Counted from the stretch's first letter, positions 47,362 to 57,087 are shown. The stretch: DNA of 64,000 nucleotides from Maribacter sp. MJ134 (GCF_003970695.1 NZ_CP034570.1:2046001-2110000), one strand, 5' to 3'. The notes: generated by a model not told the origin, from the sequence alone. Made by a program: numbers and translations.

Positions 47362-50300
47362 ATGAGAACAAAACGAAATGGATTGTTAACGCTATTATTG
47401 GCGTTAATTGTGCATCTATCTTTCGCACAAGAAAAAACAGTTACCGGTACGGTTACTGACCAGGACGGACTTCCGTTGCCTGGGGTGAACATCGTTGTTG
47501 AAGGAACAACTAACGGTACCCAAACTGATTTCGATGGTAATTATTCCATCAGCGCTTCGCAGGGCCAAACACTTCTCTTTACCTATATAGGTCAGAAGGC
47601 AATGAGGCAAGCTGTAGGTTCAGGAAACACGGTAAACGTGCAAATGACCGAAGATGCTCAAGCCTTAGAAGAAGTAGTAGTTACTGCCCAAGGTATTAAA
47701 AAGTCAAAGCAAGCGCTGGGTTACGCCGTGGCTGAAGTTGGCAAAGAAGCTTTGGAGCAGCGACCTGAAGGTGACGTTGGTAGAATCCTAACCGGTAAAG
47801 CTTCTGGTGTAAACATTACAGCACAGAGTGGTCTTTCTGGATCTGGTACCAGTATCGTTATCCGTGGACTAAGTAGTTTTAGTGGTAGTAACCAACCGCT
47901 TTTTATTGTTGATGGCGTTCCTTTTGATAGTGGCACCAACGGACAGTCGCAAAGTGGTGAAGATAGTAGCTTTGTTGATGGGAATAACGGATCCAGTAGA
48001 TTCCTGGATTTAGACCCCAACAACATTGAAAACGTGAACGTACTTAAGGGTTTGGCAGCGGCCACCTTATATGGTACGGCAGGTCGTAATGGTGTTATCC
48101 TAATCACCACTAAAAATGGTGCTGCTGGCACTAGTGGTGGTGTAAAGAAAAATGAAATCACCGTAACTAGTTCATTATTCTTCAATGATATTGCTTCGCT
48201 TCCAGATTATCAGGATCAGTACGGAAATGGTTTCGACCAAGCTTTTGGATGGTTCTTTAGTAACTGGGGACCAAGTTTTGACAGAGACGGAGTCGCCGGT
48301 TGGGGTAACCAAGCAGCTATTGATGATGCAGGTACCTTAGCCCACCCATATTCAACTTCAACTTCAGCAATTAGAGCTGCGTTTCCGGAATTTGCCGGGG
48401 CACGTTATGATTGGAGACCATATGACAGTGTTGAAAACTTCTTCAGAACAGGTGTAGTAAAGAGTAACTCTGTTAACTTTAACGGGTCTTCAGAAGATGG
48501 TAAGGTTTCGTACAATGCCAACTTTGGTCACTTAGACGATGAAGGTTTTACACCTGAAAACGGTTTACAAAGGTATACGCTTGGTTTAGGTGGTAGAGCT
48601 ATCCTTTCCAATAAATTCACCGTTTCTGGAACTATGAACTTTTCGAATACAGATTTTAAATCACCTCCAATTGCTGCCAGTACGGGTAACAGCGTATTTG
48701 GTACGGGATCTTCATTGTTCGCTAACCTTTTCTACACCCCACGAAGTGTGGATATTCAAGGATTGCCTTTTGAAAATCCTATCACTAGAGGAAGTGTTTA
48801 CTATCGTCAGAACAACAGTATACAACATCCCTTATGGACTGTTAACAATGCTCAGACAAGACAGGTTACCAACCGTGTGTTCGGTAATGCAGCCTTAATG
48901 TATGATATTAATGACAACTTAAACCTTACTTATAGATTTGGTCTAGATGTGTACAGTGAAAACAATACAAACTCCCAAAACAAAGGAGGTATTGGTGGAA
49001 GTGTTGCAACGCAAAGCGGTATTCTACAAACATGGAACAACACAAACACTATCCTTGACCATAACTTTATCTTAACAGGACAGTACGAATTGTCCGAAAA
49101 AATTGGTTTCAGTTTCAATGCTGGTGCCACTACGAGAAGAGAAGTGTTCGATCAAAATGGTGTTGCAAGTTCTGGTCAACAAGCCTTTGGTGTGCTAAGA
49201 CACTTCAACTTTCAATTACAGGATGAAATTCAATTTTTCCAAGAAAGAAATATAGCAGGTCTTTACGGGCAGTTAGATTTTGATTACGATAGAAAAATTT
49301 ACTTAACGCTATCCGGAAGAAACGATTACGTATCTAACCTTGCAAAGGAGAACAGATCAATTTTCTATCCAAGTGCAAGTTTATCTTTAATTCCAACAAA
49401 GCTCATTGAAGGACTTCAGAGCCAAAATGGTATTAATTACATGAAACTGCGTGCGGGATACGGAACTTCTGCTAACTTCCCTACAGGATATCCTGTTGCG
49501 GCGACACTTGATTTAGATACACAGGATTTTCAAGATGGTGCTGGAAGAGATGTTACTACCAATACAAGTGCAGACCAATTGGGTAACCCTAATTTAAAGC
49601 CTGAACTTTTAGAGGAATTAGAATTTGGTTTGGAGACCAGATTGTTCAACAGTAGAGTCTCTCTTGATGCTTCTTACTATACAAGAACAACGAAAGACCT
49701 AATCATTGAACGTCCTTTAGATCCATCAACTGGTTTTATTCAAACACAGACTAACGTTGGTGAAATTAGTTCTTACGGTGTTGAATTAGATGCCACCGTA
49801 GATTTATTCAGAAGCGAAGAAGAAGGTGGTTTTAACTGGAGCATCAACTCAAACTTTACCGCTAATGAAACAGAAGTTGTAGACCTTGGTCTTGACACGG
49901 ACATTGTTGTATATGCCGGTTTTACTAACCTAGGTAATGCAGCCCGTGTAGGTGAGCCTTTAGGTGTAATCGTTGGTTCAAGAATCCAAAGAGATGAAAA
50001 CGACAACTTCATTGTAAACGGAGCAGGTAGTTATGCGGAAGAAAACGGAACTTTTACCATTGGTGACCCGAATCCAGATTGGTTATTAAATGTTGGTAAT
50101 AGTATCAATTATAAAAACTTTTCTTTCAACTTCTTAATGAACTATACCCATGGTGGGGATATCTATAGTAGAACTACTTCTGTTCTTCTAGGTAGAGGAC
50201 TTACCACGGATACCTTAGATCGTTTGAACAGTTTTATACTCCCTGGGGTAAAAGCAGATGGCACACCTAACGATGTAGCTGTAAACAACTCTACATTCTA

Positions 50301-50601
50301 CTTCAGTAACGTACTTTTCGGTCCTGATGAATTAGGTATTTATGACGCTTCTGTTATAAGATTACAAGAAGTTTCCCTTGGTTACTCTATGCCTTCAAAG
50401 TGGTTGGACAAAACACCTTTTGGGTCGTTAAGTTTCACGCTATCAGGTCAAAACCTTTGGTATGAAGCTATTAACATACCAAAAGGAACTAACTTTGATC
50501 CAAACGTTGCCGGTGTAGGTGTTGGTAATGGTAGAGGTTTTGATTACTTGAACGGACCAAGCTCAAGAAGGTACGGATTGAGTGTTAGAGCAACATTTTA
50601 A
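47362..50601 (+). CDS. SusC/RagA-family TonB-linked outer-membrane transporter
   Basis: 1079 aa. Signal peptide 1-22 (ending LSFAQ), carboxypeptidase-regulatory-like domain 24-98 (TVTGTVTDQDGLPLPGVNIV), a SusC signature ALEEVVVTAQGIKK (about 101-114), plug domain to about 240 (VRIL-type GRILTGKASGVNITAQSG, IRGLSSFSGSNQPLFIVDGV), then a large beta-barrel ending in Phe (YGLSVRATF). It imports an oligomeric nutrient with the SusD partner 18 bp downstream. No glycoside hydrolase or peptidase adjoins it, so the ligand is unknown. Confidence 0.95.
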   Translation: MRTKRNGLLTLLLALIVHLSFAQEKTVTGTVTDQDGLPLPGVNIVVEGTTNGTQTDFDGNYSISASQGQTLLFTYIGQKAMRQAVGSGNTVNVQMTEDAQALEEVVVTAQGIKKSKQALGYAVAEVGKEALEQRPEGDVGRILTGKASGVNITAQSGLSGSGTSIVIRGLSSFSGSNQPLFIVDGVPFDSGTNGQSQSGEDSSFVDGNNGSSRFLDLDPNNIENVNVLKGLAAATLYGTAGRNGVILITTKNGAAGTSGGVKKNEITVTSSLFFNDIASLPDYQDQYGNGFDQAFGWFFSNWGPSFDRDGVAGWGNQAAIDDAGTLAHPYSTSTSAIRAAFPEFAGARYDWRPYDSVENFFRTGVVKSNSVNFNGSSEDGKVSYNANFGHLDDEGFTPENGLQRYTLGLGGRAILSNKFTVSGTMNFSNTDFKSPPIAASTGNSVFGTGSSLFANLFYTPRSVDIQGLPFENPITRGSVYYRQNNSIQHPLWTVNNAQTRQVTNRVFGNAALMYDINDNLNLTYRFGLDVYSENNTNSQNKGGIGGSVATQSGILQTWNNTNTILDHNFILTGQYELSEKIGFSFNAGATTRREVFDQNGVASSGQQAFGVLRHFNFQLQDEIQFFQERNIAGLYGQLDFDYDRKIYLTLSGRNDYVSNLAKENRSIFYPSASLSLIPTKLIEGLQSQNGINYMKLRAGYGTSANFPTGYPVAATLDLDTQDFQDGAGRDVTTNTSADQLGNPNLKPELLEELEFGLETRLFNSRVSLDASYYTRTTKDLIIERPLDPSTGFIQTQTNVGEISSYGVELDATVDLFRSEEEGGFNWSINSNFTANETEVVDLGLDTDIVVYAGFTNLGNAARVGEPLGVIVGSRIQRDENDNFIVNGAGSYAEENGTFTIGDPNPDWLLNVGNSINYKNFSFNFLMNYTHGGDIYSRTTSVLLGRGLTTDTLDRLNSFILPGVKADGTPNDVAVNNSTFYFSNVLFGPDELGIYDASVIRLQEVSLGYSMPSKWLDKTPFGSLSFTLSGQNLWYEAINIPKGTNFDPNVAGVGVGNGRGFDYLNGPSSRRYGLSVRATF

Positions 50602-50619
50602 TTAAAAAAATATTTGATA

Positions 50620-52257
50620 ATGAAAAAAACAATTAAATACATAGCTGCTTTTTTTATTGCCGGAGCCCTTTTCAACTCCTGTGAGACAACTGAGCTAGAT
50701 CTGACTGAAGATCCAAATGCATTGACCCCTTCACAGGCTGACCCCGATTTCTACTTGAACGTTATTCAAGAGGATTTCGCAAGATTTACAGAATCTTTGG
50801 GAGAAACTATGGCAGAGGTTGTAAGAATAGAAAATATGTTCGGTAGAGATTACCAAAATGCATATGATCCTGCAAACTTTGACAACGAATGGGAAGAAGC
50901 TTATCAACAGATACTTCAGAACATTAAGGATATGAACGTTCTTACCAATGAGGCTGGTTTAACTAACCACACTGCAATGGGACAGTTCTACGAGGCTTAC
51001 ACCATATCTCTTTTAGTGGATTTCTTTGGTGATGTGCCTTATTCTCAAGCTTTACAAGCACCAGATATATTAAACCCGGTTCCTGACCCAGGTGCTGATG
51101 TTTATGCTGCTGCTATTGGGTTATTAGATAGTGCTATCGCTAACTTTAACGCTGGTGGTTCTGTTGATCCTCAGAATGACTTTTTCTACGACAATGATTA
51201 CGATCAGTGGATCTTAGCTTGTAACACCTTAAAATTAAGATTGTACAAGAATACTGGTAACAATGCCGCTTTCAATAGCATTATCGCTTCTGGTGACTTT
51301 ATCCAAGATTCAGCAGATGATATGCAGTTTCAGTGGGGAACTAATGAAGTTCAGCCTGATACACGTCATCCAGATTACGCCGACAACTATACTGTTACAG
51401 GTGGTGCTGATTATATGTCTATTTACCTAATGGAAATAATGGATCTTAGTGATGATCCCCGTATCAGATACTACTACTACAGACAAAATGCAACAGTACC
51501 TGGTTCAGATGGCACCCCTCCGAATGAAGAGACATTAGACTGTTCATTACAAGCGCCTCCTCCGCACTATGCCGCTGGTGGATTTACCTTCTGTACTTTA
51601 CCTAACGGATATTGGGGTCGTAATCATGGAAATGATGCCGGTACTCCTCCAGATGGTTTATTAAGAACTATTCCTGGCGTATACCCTGTTGGTGGTCTTT
51701 TCGATGATAGTAGTTTCGCTGAATCTGGTCTTGGAGCTGGTGGTGGTGGAAACGGTGTAACACCGATTCTTTTAGCGTCTACTGTTGATTTTTGGAGAGC
51801 TGAAGTAGCTACCGCAGGTGGTGCTGCTGCTGCGAAACCTTTCTTACTGGATGGTATAGCTAAATCTATCGCCAAAGTACAAACCTTTGGATCTAGAGAT
51901 CCAGGTGCAGATTTATCTACTGCACCTACAGAGGCTGACGTTGATGCATTTCTTGCTTCTATTGAAGCAGATTTCGACGCTGCTGACGACGAAGGTAAAT
52001 TGAACATATGGGCAGAACAATTCTTAGTTTCTCTTAAAGGAAACGGTCATGATGGATACAACATGTACAGAAGAACAGGTTTCCCAACAACAATGGAGCC
52101 AAATTTAGAGTTAGATCCTGGAGCTTTTATCAGGTCTTTCTTCTATCCTGCTAATGCAGCTAACACGAACTCGAACATCTCGCAAAAAACAACCGTTACA
52201 GTTCAAGTATTTTGGGATACTAACCCAGCTTCACCTGGTTTCCCTGTTGGTAACTAA
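50620..52257 (+). CDS. SusD/RagB-family nutrient-binding lipoprotein (SusD-like_2 type)
   Basis: 545 aa surface lipoprotein that caps the SusC barrel. Signal peptide ends FNSC with lipidated Cys21. The helical TPR-like part includes LTEDPNALTPSQADPDFYLN, MNVLTNEAGLTNHTAMGQFY and LLVDFFGDVPYSQALQAPD, the last a hallmark of the family. I start at ATG 50620; the frame is also open from a TTG two codons upstream. Gly- and Ala-rich loops in the middle (GAGGGGNGVTP) may form the binding surface. Confidence 0.92.
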   Translation: MKKTIKYIAAFFIAGALFNSCETTELDLTEDPNALTPSQADPDFYLNVIQEDFARFTESLGETMAEVVRIENMFGRDYQNAYDPANFDNEWEEAYQQILQNIKDMNVLTNEAGLTNHTAMGQFYEAYTISLLVDFFGDVPYSQALQAPDILNPVPDPGADVYAAAIGLLDSAIANFNAGGSVDPQNDFFYDNDYDQWILACNTLKLRLYKNTGNNAAFNSIIASGDFIQDSADDMQFQWGTNEVQPDTRHPDYADNYTVTGGADYMSIYLMEIMDLSDDPRIRYYYYRQNATVPGSDGTPPNEETLDCSLQAPPPHYAAGGFTFCTLPNGYWGRNHGNDAGTPPDGLLRTIPGVYPVGGLFDDSSFAESGLGAGGGGNGVTPILLASTVDFWRAEVATAGGAAAAKPFLLDGIAKSIAKVQTFGSRDPGADLSTAPTEADVDAFLASIEADFDAADDEGKLNIWAEQFLVSLKGNGHDGYNMYRRTGFPTTMEPNLELDPGAFIRSFFYPANAANTNSNISQKTTVTVQVFWDTNPASPGFPVGN

Positions 52258-52273
52258 TTAAATAAAAGAAAAA

Positions 52274-53131
52274 ATGAAAAAACTAAGTTTATATTTTTTA
52301 ACCTTTGCAACTGTCTTTTTCACGAGCTGTGAAAGCGATGACAAAATTGTAATAGATGTTATTGACGGTATAACCAGCAGTGCTATCTTAAGAACAAGAA
52401 GCATTGAAAGTGGTACTTTCAATAGGTTTGACACTTCATCGATTTTCTCTGTAACCGTAGAGCAACAAGATGAAGAGAATGGTGCCCTATTATCCTCTGT
52501 AGACGTCCTCGTATCTTTCGCGGACAACAAAGATGATGGTGTGGATAATTCTAAAGCAGAAGTAGCTTACACTACTATCCCTGCAAGCGAATTTAGCCCA
52601 AGTGAAAGAGGTCTTCCTCAAACGAACTTTACTGCTACCTTAGCTGAGGCTTTGGCTGCAGTTGGTTTGGTCGATGGACAATTTGACGGAGGGGATACCT
52701 TTAATTTTAGATTTGTTGTTAACTTAACGGATGGCACTTCTTGGTCAGCCGCCAATGGAAATGGAAACATCACCGGTGGTTCCTACTTTAGCTCACCTTA
52801 CCAGTATACTGCTGGGGTAGCTTGTATACCTGTTACACCAGTGTCTGGAACCTACAACCTTGACATGGAAGATACCTATGGAGATGGTTGGGACGGAGCA
52901 TTCTTTACAGTTTCTATTGATGGTGAAACTACGGATTACACTATAGAATCAGGTAGTGCTGCGAACTTTGATATTGTTGTTCCTGACGGAACAGAGGAGT
53001 TGACTTTCACCTATACTCCAGGAAACTTCGAAGAAGAGCATATTTGGGAATTAACTGCACCGACCGGAGAAACAGCAGCAGCTGGTTCACCTGGGCCTGG
53101 TGGAGATATTGTATTGAATATTTGCAATTAA
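52274..53131 (+). CDS. Hypothetical lipoprotein of the SusCD operon
   Basis: 285 aa. Signal peptide ends FTSC with lipidated Cys19. The N-terminal two thirds (20-180) are beta-rich without a known motif. The C-terminal part has MEDTYGDGWDGAFFTVSIDG (about 198-217), the Asp/Gly-rich DTYGDGWDG motif seen at the ends of many secreted Bacteroidota proteins and likely a calcium-binding beta-sandwich. It is 16 bp after susD and precedes the terminator, so it is the third operon gene and may be a SusE-like surface binding protein; that role is inferred. Confidence 0.8.
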   Translation: MKKLSLYFLTFATVFFTSCESDDKIVIDVIDGITSSAILRTRSIESGTFNRFDTSSIFSVTVEQQDEENGALLSSVDVLVSFADNKDDGVDNSKAEVAYTTIPASEFSPSERGLPQTNFTATLAEALAAVGLVDGQFDGGDTFNFRFVVNLTDGTSWSAANGNGNITGGSYFSSPYQYTAGVACIPVTPVSGTYNLDMEDTYGDGWDGAFFTVSIDGETTDYTIESGSAANFDIVVPDGTEELTFTYTPGNFEEEHIWELTAPTGETAAAGSPGPGGDIVLNICN

Positions 53132-53155
53132 ATATCCGAACAATAGAATAAGAGT

Positions 53156-53192
53156 AAAGGCCAAACTTTAAGAGTTTGGCCTTTCTTTTTTT
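53156..53192 (+). terminator. Terminator of the SusCD operon
   Basis: AAAGGCCAAACT (53156-53167) and AGTTTGGCCTTT (53173-53184) form a perfect 12-bp stem with a 5-nt loop, followed by CTTTTTTT. Confidence 0.92.
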
Positions 53193-53218
53193 AATATCTT
53201 ACCATCAAAAAATTTCTT

Positions 53219-54532
53219 ATGAAAAAGTTAAGCTATAGGCAATATTTAATGCCACTTTTCTCCTTCATACTACTATATTCTTGTGAAACAACAGAACCAA
53301 CGGTAGTAATACCTTCCGCTCCAGAGCAGGAGCAAACAGACCCAGCGGAACCTGAAGTGGAAAATGTAGGCCCTGTTCAGTTTTTCAATAAGTCTAAAAT
53401 GGATAATAATTATGTTTTGGTGAATGATGCCAAGGCCAACTCCGTGTATCTTATGGACAAAGATGGGGCTATCCTTTACGACTTTCCACTTAACGGAGAA
53501 CGATTAGGCAATGATGTTTTTCTATTGGACAACGGCCAACTTCTGGCCATGCTAGAATCTGCCGACCCCAAAATAGAAATTGGAGGTTTCGGTGGTAAAC
53601 TACAAATATTGAACGCTGACGGAACCATCGCCTGGAATTTTGATTATTCCTCTGATGACTATATACTTCATCACGATGCCGAAATGTTACCGAACGGTAA
53701 TATCCTTACTATGATATGGGAACGCAAGACCCCCGAAGAATCAATAGAAGCGGGTTATTCACTAAACGTTGAGACTTTTCCTGACGGTCTAATAGAAATA
53801 GACCCAGTTACCAACACTATCGTTTGGGAATGGCATGTTTGGGACCATGTTATTCAAGAGCACGATAGCACAAAATCCAATTTCGGAACTGTAGCTGATA
53901 ATCCACAACTAATCGATGTCAATTATGTAACCGATGAAAACGGGGATATCACACACGGCAACGCAATCTCATATGACCCTGTAAAAGACGTCATTTATTT
54001 AAGTGCCAACTTCTATAGTGAGGTTTGGGTAATTGACCATAGTACTACCTCAGAAGAGGCATCCTCGAATACCGGTGGGCAATACGGAAAAGGAGGAGAT
54101 TTAATATACAGATTTGGTAATCCGTCCGCTTATAAAAATACCCAAGGAGAGCGATTATTTCACAACAACCACTACCCTAACCTACTAGATGGAGCAGATG
54201 AAGGAAAAATGTTAATATTTTCTAACGGTGCAGAATTAGAGAAATCAACGGTCTATGAACTGAACTTACCTAACACCTTTGAATTACTACCTAACCTAAA
54301 TAATGAACCCGAGGTACTATGGGAGTTCTCTAATGATGAACTCTATTCCCCTAAAGTTTCAGGAGCAGTGAAGCTTCCCAACGGAAACATACTTATTACC
54401 GAAGGTGATTTCGGTATTTGGGAAGTTACTAAAGAAAAAGAAATAGTTTGGAAATATAGCCAAGATGGATTTTTTTGGAGAGCTTATCATTACGATAAAA
54501 ATGCCCCTGAAATTAAGTCTCTAGGGCTTTAA
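53219..54532 (+). CDS. Arylsulfotransferase (ASST)-like lipoprotein
   Basis: 437 aa. Signal peptide ends LLYSC with lipidated Cys22, then a Pro/Glu-rich linker (to about 50) and a beta-propeller resembling Arylsulfotransf_2. Repeated blades have the form VYLMDKDGAILYDFPLNG, QILNADGTIAWNF, IEIDPVTNTIVWEWHVWDH; HHDAEMLPNGNIL, THGNAISYDP and HNNHYPNLLDG bear conserved histidines, one of which would carry the sulfate in true ASSTs. Known members move sulfate between phenols in the periplasm; here activity is unproven. It starts 27 bp after the SusCD terminator. Confidence 0.8.
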   Translation: MKKLSYRQYLMPLFSFILLYSCETTEPTVVIPSAPEQEQTDPAEPEVENVGPVQFFNKSKMDNNYVLVNDAKANSVYLMDKDGAILYDFPLNGERLGNDVFLLDNGQLLAMLESADPKIEIGGFGGKLQILNADGTIAWNFDYSSDDYILHHDAEMLPNGNILTMIWERKTPEESIEAGYSLNVETFPDGLIEIDPVTNTIVWEWHVWDHVIQEHDSTKSNFGTVADNPQLIDVNYVTDENGDITHGNAISYDPVKDVIYLSANFYSEVWVIDHSTTSEEASSNTGGQYGKGGDLIYRFGNPSAYKNTQGERLFHNNHYPNLLDGADEGKMLIFSNGAELEKSTVYELNLPNTFELLPNLNNEPEVLWEFSNDELYSPKVSGAVKLPNGNILITEGDFGIWEVTKEKEIVWKYSQDGFFWRAYHYDKNAPEIKSLGL

Positions 54533-54559
54533 ACAAAACACACACGTTTCTTAAATTTA
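54528..54559 (+). promoter_or_regulatory. Candidate promoter of the secreted paralogue genes
   Basis: TTTA (54528-54531), 20 nt, TAAATTTA (54552-54559): one mismatch in each element. It overlaps the stop of the preceding gene and lies 25 nt before the first paralogue. Confidence 0.35.
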
Positions 54560-54584
54560 TATAACCCATTATCCAAAAGAAAAA

Positions 54585-55328
54585 ATGAAAAAAATAATAT
54601 TTATACTTCTAGCATTTTTTATCGCCCCTACACTACAATCTCAAAATCTCAGTACTGCACCAACAGGAGAAGCAGGATTATTTGGTGCCGCACAGGGGGG
54701 TAGCCCCATGCTCAACCTAGTCTTGATGGAACTAAGAACCAATGCTAAAAGTAGAGATTTAGGAGAAACAGTAGGTAGCCCCTACTCCACCGAAAACTTT
54801 GTGAAAAGTAAAATTTATTATGGGGACGAACCTCAAGGTGATTTCTTTATTCGCTATAATGCTCTTAACAGTGTCATTGAGATGAAAAAAACAGATTTAC
54901 CAGATGAAGAAGCGAAAAGGCTATATCCCGATAAGAAAATCAAAATTAAATATTTAAATAAAGAATTACGTTTTACTACCTACATTAACAAAAAGAACGA
55001 AACAAAAAATGGATATTTATCGCAAATAGCATCCGGCTCTAAGTACAAACTATACCATAGACTAGCGGTCAAATATTCGGAGGGTAAACCCGCGATTAAC
55101 TCTATGGTAGCAGATATTCCTAGTAGATTCGCTCATTTTGAAGAATATTATTATCAAAAAATAGGAGTAGACCGTATTGACTTTTTACCACAGAAAAAAG
55201 GTGGCTTCATTAAACAATTCGATAAAGAATTGCGGGAGAACATTAAAATCTATCTCAAAGAAGAAAATATAAACTTAGATCAAGAAGAAGATTTAATTAA
55301 GGCATTTAATCATATTAACGCTATGTAA
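54585..55328 (+). CDS. Secreted protein, paralogue family member A (247 aa)
   Basis: I do not recognise this family. Signal peptide 1-20 (ends LQSQ, no lipobox). Shared landmarks with the next two genes: GSPY (64-67), KIYY (76-79), FIRYNALNSVIEMKK (88-102), and the best-conserved block LYHRLAVKYSEGKPAINSMV (156-175) followed by ADIPSRF and EEYYY. The C-terminal third is Lys-rich and helical. No enzyme motif or membrane segment is visible, so it is probably periplasmic or extracellular. One base separates its stop from member B. Confidence 0.8.
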   Translation: MKKIIFILLAFFIAPTLQSQNLSTAPTGEAGLFGAAQGGSPMLNLVLMELRTNAKSRDLGETVGSPYSTENFVKSKIYYGDEPQGDFFIRYNALNSVIEMKKTDLPDEEAKRLYPDKKIKIKYLNKELRFTTYINKKNETKNGYLSQIASGSKYKLYHRLAVKYSEGKPAINSMVADIPSRFAHFEEYYYQKIGVDRIDFLPQKKGGFIKQFDKELRENIKIYLKEENINLDQEEDLIKAFNHINAM

Positions 55329-55329
55329 A

Positions 55330-56106
55330 ATGAAAACGTCCAAGATAATTATGTTCTCTTTTGTTTTACTTTTCTCTGTATCCATATGCGGACAGCAGGT
55401 AGGAGTAGCAAATTTTGGTGGTTCTGATGTAGAAAATGACCCCTTCGCAAATTTTCATCAGCAATTTACACCTATGATGACTAATTTATTTCAACTTGTA
55501 AGTAATAATAAAGATTTTATTGAGTATAACATTGGTTCCGATATTGGATCACCATACGTCAGTGATGAGTTCTTACCTGGCAAGGTATATTATGAAGATG
55601 AGCACCTAGGAAATTATTACTATCGTTTTAATGCTTATAATGGTGAAATTGAATTAAAGGCTACCCTACTAGAAGAAGAGCAAGAAAAGGCTTTGGTACA
55701 AGATGCCAAAGTAAAATTGGAAACTGCTCAGGGAACTTTGCAATACTTGAGTGTTGAAAACAAAAAAGGACAAATTGAAGAATCGTATTTAATTTCTGTC
55801 AACGAAACCAAGCAGTATAGCCTATTTGAAAGAATACGTATAAAATATACGGAAGGAAAAGAGGCTGCGAATTCAATGGTAACTGCAATTCCTAGCAGGT
55901 TTACTACCTACAGGGAGTATTACTATAAAGTGAAGGATATAAATCCCATTGTTCAAATTCCGAAACAAAAAAATAAATTTATCAAACACTTTGTTCCAAA
56001 GGAAAAATTAAATGAAATCAAAAAGTATTTAAAATCGAATGAAATAGATTTAGAAAATGGGAAAGACTTGATATCCTTATTTAATAAAATTCACGAAAAG
56101 GAGTAA
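55330..56106 (+). CDS. Secreted protein, paralogue family member B (258 aa)
   Basis: Signal peptide about 1-22 (ends SICGQ; the single Cys lacks a good lipobox context). It shares with member A GSPY (73-76), KVYY (85-88), YYRFNAYNGEIELK (97-110), LFERIRIKYTEGKEAANSMV (165-184), AIPSRF and REYYYK. Residues 110-125 are Glu-rich (LLEEEQEKALVQD), also found in member C. It is 1 bp after A and clearly in the same transcript. Function unknown. Confidence 0.8.
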   Translation: MKTSKIIMFSFVLLFSVSICGQQVGVANFGGSDVENDPFANFHQQFTPMMTNLFQLVSNNKDFIEYNIGSDIGSPYVSDEFLPGKVYYEDEHLGNYYYRFNAYNGEIELKATLLEEEQEKALVQDAKVKLETAQGTLQYLSVENKKGQIEESYLISVNETKQYSLFERIRIKYTEGKEAANSMVTAIPSRFTTYREYYYKVKDINPIVQIPKQKNKFIKHFVPKEKLNEIKKYLKSNEIDLENGKDLISLFNKIHEKE

Positions 56107-56221
56107 CTTATCGAGAAATCCATAATAATCCCTTCTTTTAAATATAATAAATTAATTATCAGCAGCTTGCGCTCTTTTTTTTCATAACTTAAGGATTCAT
56201 AATTAATTAAACCACAATCCT

Positions 56222-57025
56222 ATGAAAAAACAGTTTCTTACACTCATCTTAACATGTATCTGCGTAACAGTAACATTTGCACAGGTATCTCAGAGTACCG
56301 GCGATTTACGAGCACAGGCAACCACTTGCGGTGATTTAGACGCATTATTTACCCAGTCTGGTAGTTCCCTTCATAATTTAATGTATGCCGATGTGAACGC
56401 TTCTTCAACGGGAACAACGGTATCGGCGCAACAAATTAAGGGCTCTCCTTTCTTAGTTGATAATTTTCAAAAAAGTAACATCTATGTAAACGAGCAACTT
56501 CTTGGTTCTTTTTATTCTAGGTTCAACGCATACAGTCGAGAAATTGAAATTAAAAAGACCAATTTAGAAGAAGAACAATACAAGGCCTTGGTCAAAGATG
56601 AAAATATTAGAGTTGTTTTTGATGATAAAGAACTTCAGTACGCAAGTTTTATTGATGAAGATGGAAAAATAACTCAAGACTATTTAATAACAAAGTTATC
56701 AGGCTCAAATTACAACCTATATCAGCGCTATATTGTTAAATATGTTGAAGGGAAAGAGGCAGCAAATTCTATGGTAAATGCTATCCCTGCGCGTTTTTCA
56801 AATGCTACCGAGTACTACTTAAAGGATTTGAACTCTAATTTGGTGAGTTATATACCAACAAAGAAGTCTAAACTATTAAACTTGTTTAGCAGCGACCAAA
56901 AAATGCAGGTTGCAGCACTAATAAAGAAGAAGGGATTAAATCTAAAAAAAGAATCCTCTTTAGTACAGATTCTAACATTTGCGAATACGCTAAATACCGT
57001 AGACTTGGCTTCCCAGGGAAAATAA
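56222..57025 (+). CDS. Secreted protein, paralogue family member C (267 aa)
   Basis: Signal peptide 1-20 (ends TFAQ). Shared blocks: GSPF (74-77), NIYV (86-89), FYSRFNAYSREIEIKKTNLE (97-116), LYQRYIVKYVEGKEAANSMV (166-185), AIPARF and TEYYL. It has an extra N-terminal segment with a Cys (TTCGDLDALF, 35-44) not present in A or B. A 115-bp AT-rich gap separates it from B, so it may have its own promoter, though none matches the consensus. A strong terminator follows. Confidence 0.8.
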   Translation: MKKQFLTLILTCICVTVTFAQVSQSTGDLRAQATTCGDLDALFTQSGSSLHNLMYADVNASSTGTTVSAQQIKGSPFLVDNFQKSNIYVNEQLLGSFYSRFNAYSREIEIKKTNLEEEQYKALVKDENIRVVFDDKELQYASFIDEDGKITQDYLITKLSGSNYNLYQRYIVKYVEGKEAANSMVNAIPARFSNATEYYLKDLNSNLVSYIPTKKSKLLNLFSSDQKMQVAALIKKKGLNLKKESSLVQILTFANTLNTVDLASQGK

Positions 57026-57046
57026 TCAAAGGAGTATAAGAATTCT

Positions 57047-57087
57047 AAACCGCTCGGCTAATAACCGAGCGGTTTTTGTTTATTTTT
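57047..57087 (+). terminator. Terminator after paralogue C, directly upstream of rlmB
   Basis: AAACCGCTCGG (57047-57057) and CCGAGCGGTTT (57065-57075) form a perfect 11-bp stem with a 7-nt loop, followed by TTGTTTATTTTT. The T-rich tail ends 7 nt before the rlmB ATG. Confidence 0.9.

Noticed and set aside
47721-48185. 154-aa minus-strand ORF inside the susC-like gene
   Set aside because: Composition (Pro, Leu, Ser rich) is that of a shadow of the transporter gene; no independent signals.
51624-52007. 127-aa minus-strand ORF inside the susD-like gene
   Set aside because: Shadow of Ala/Gly/Asp-rich coding sequence on the other strand.
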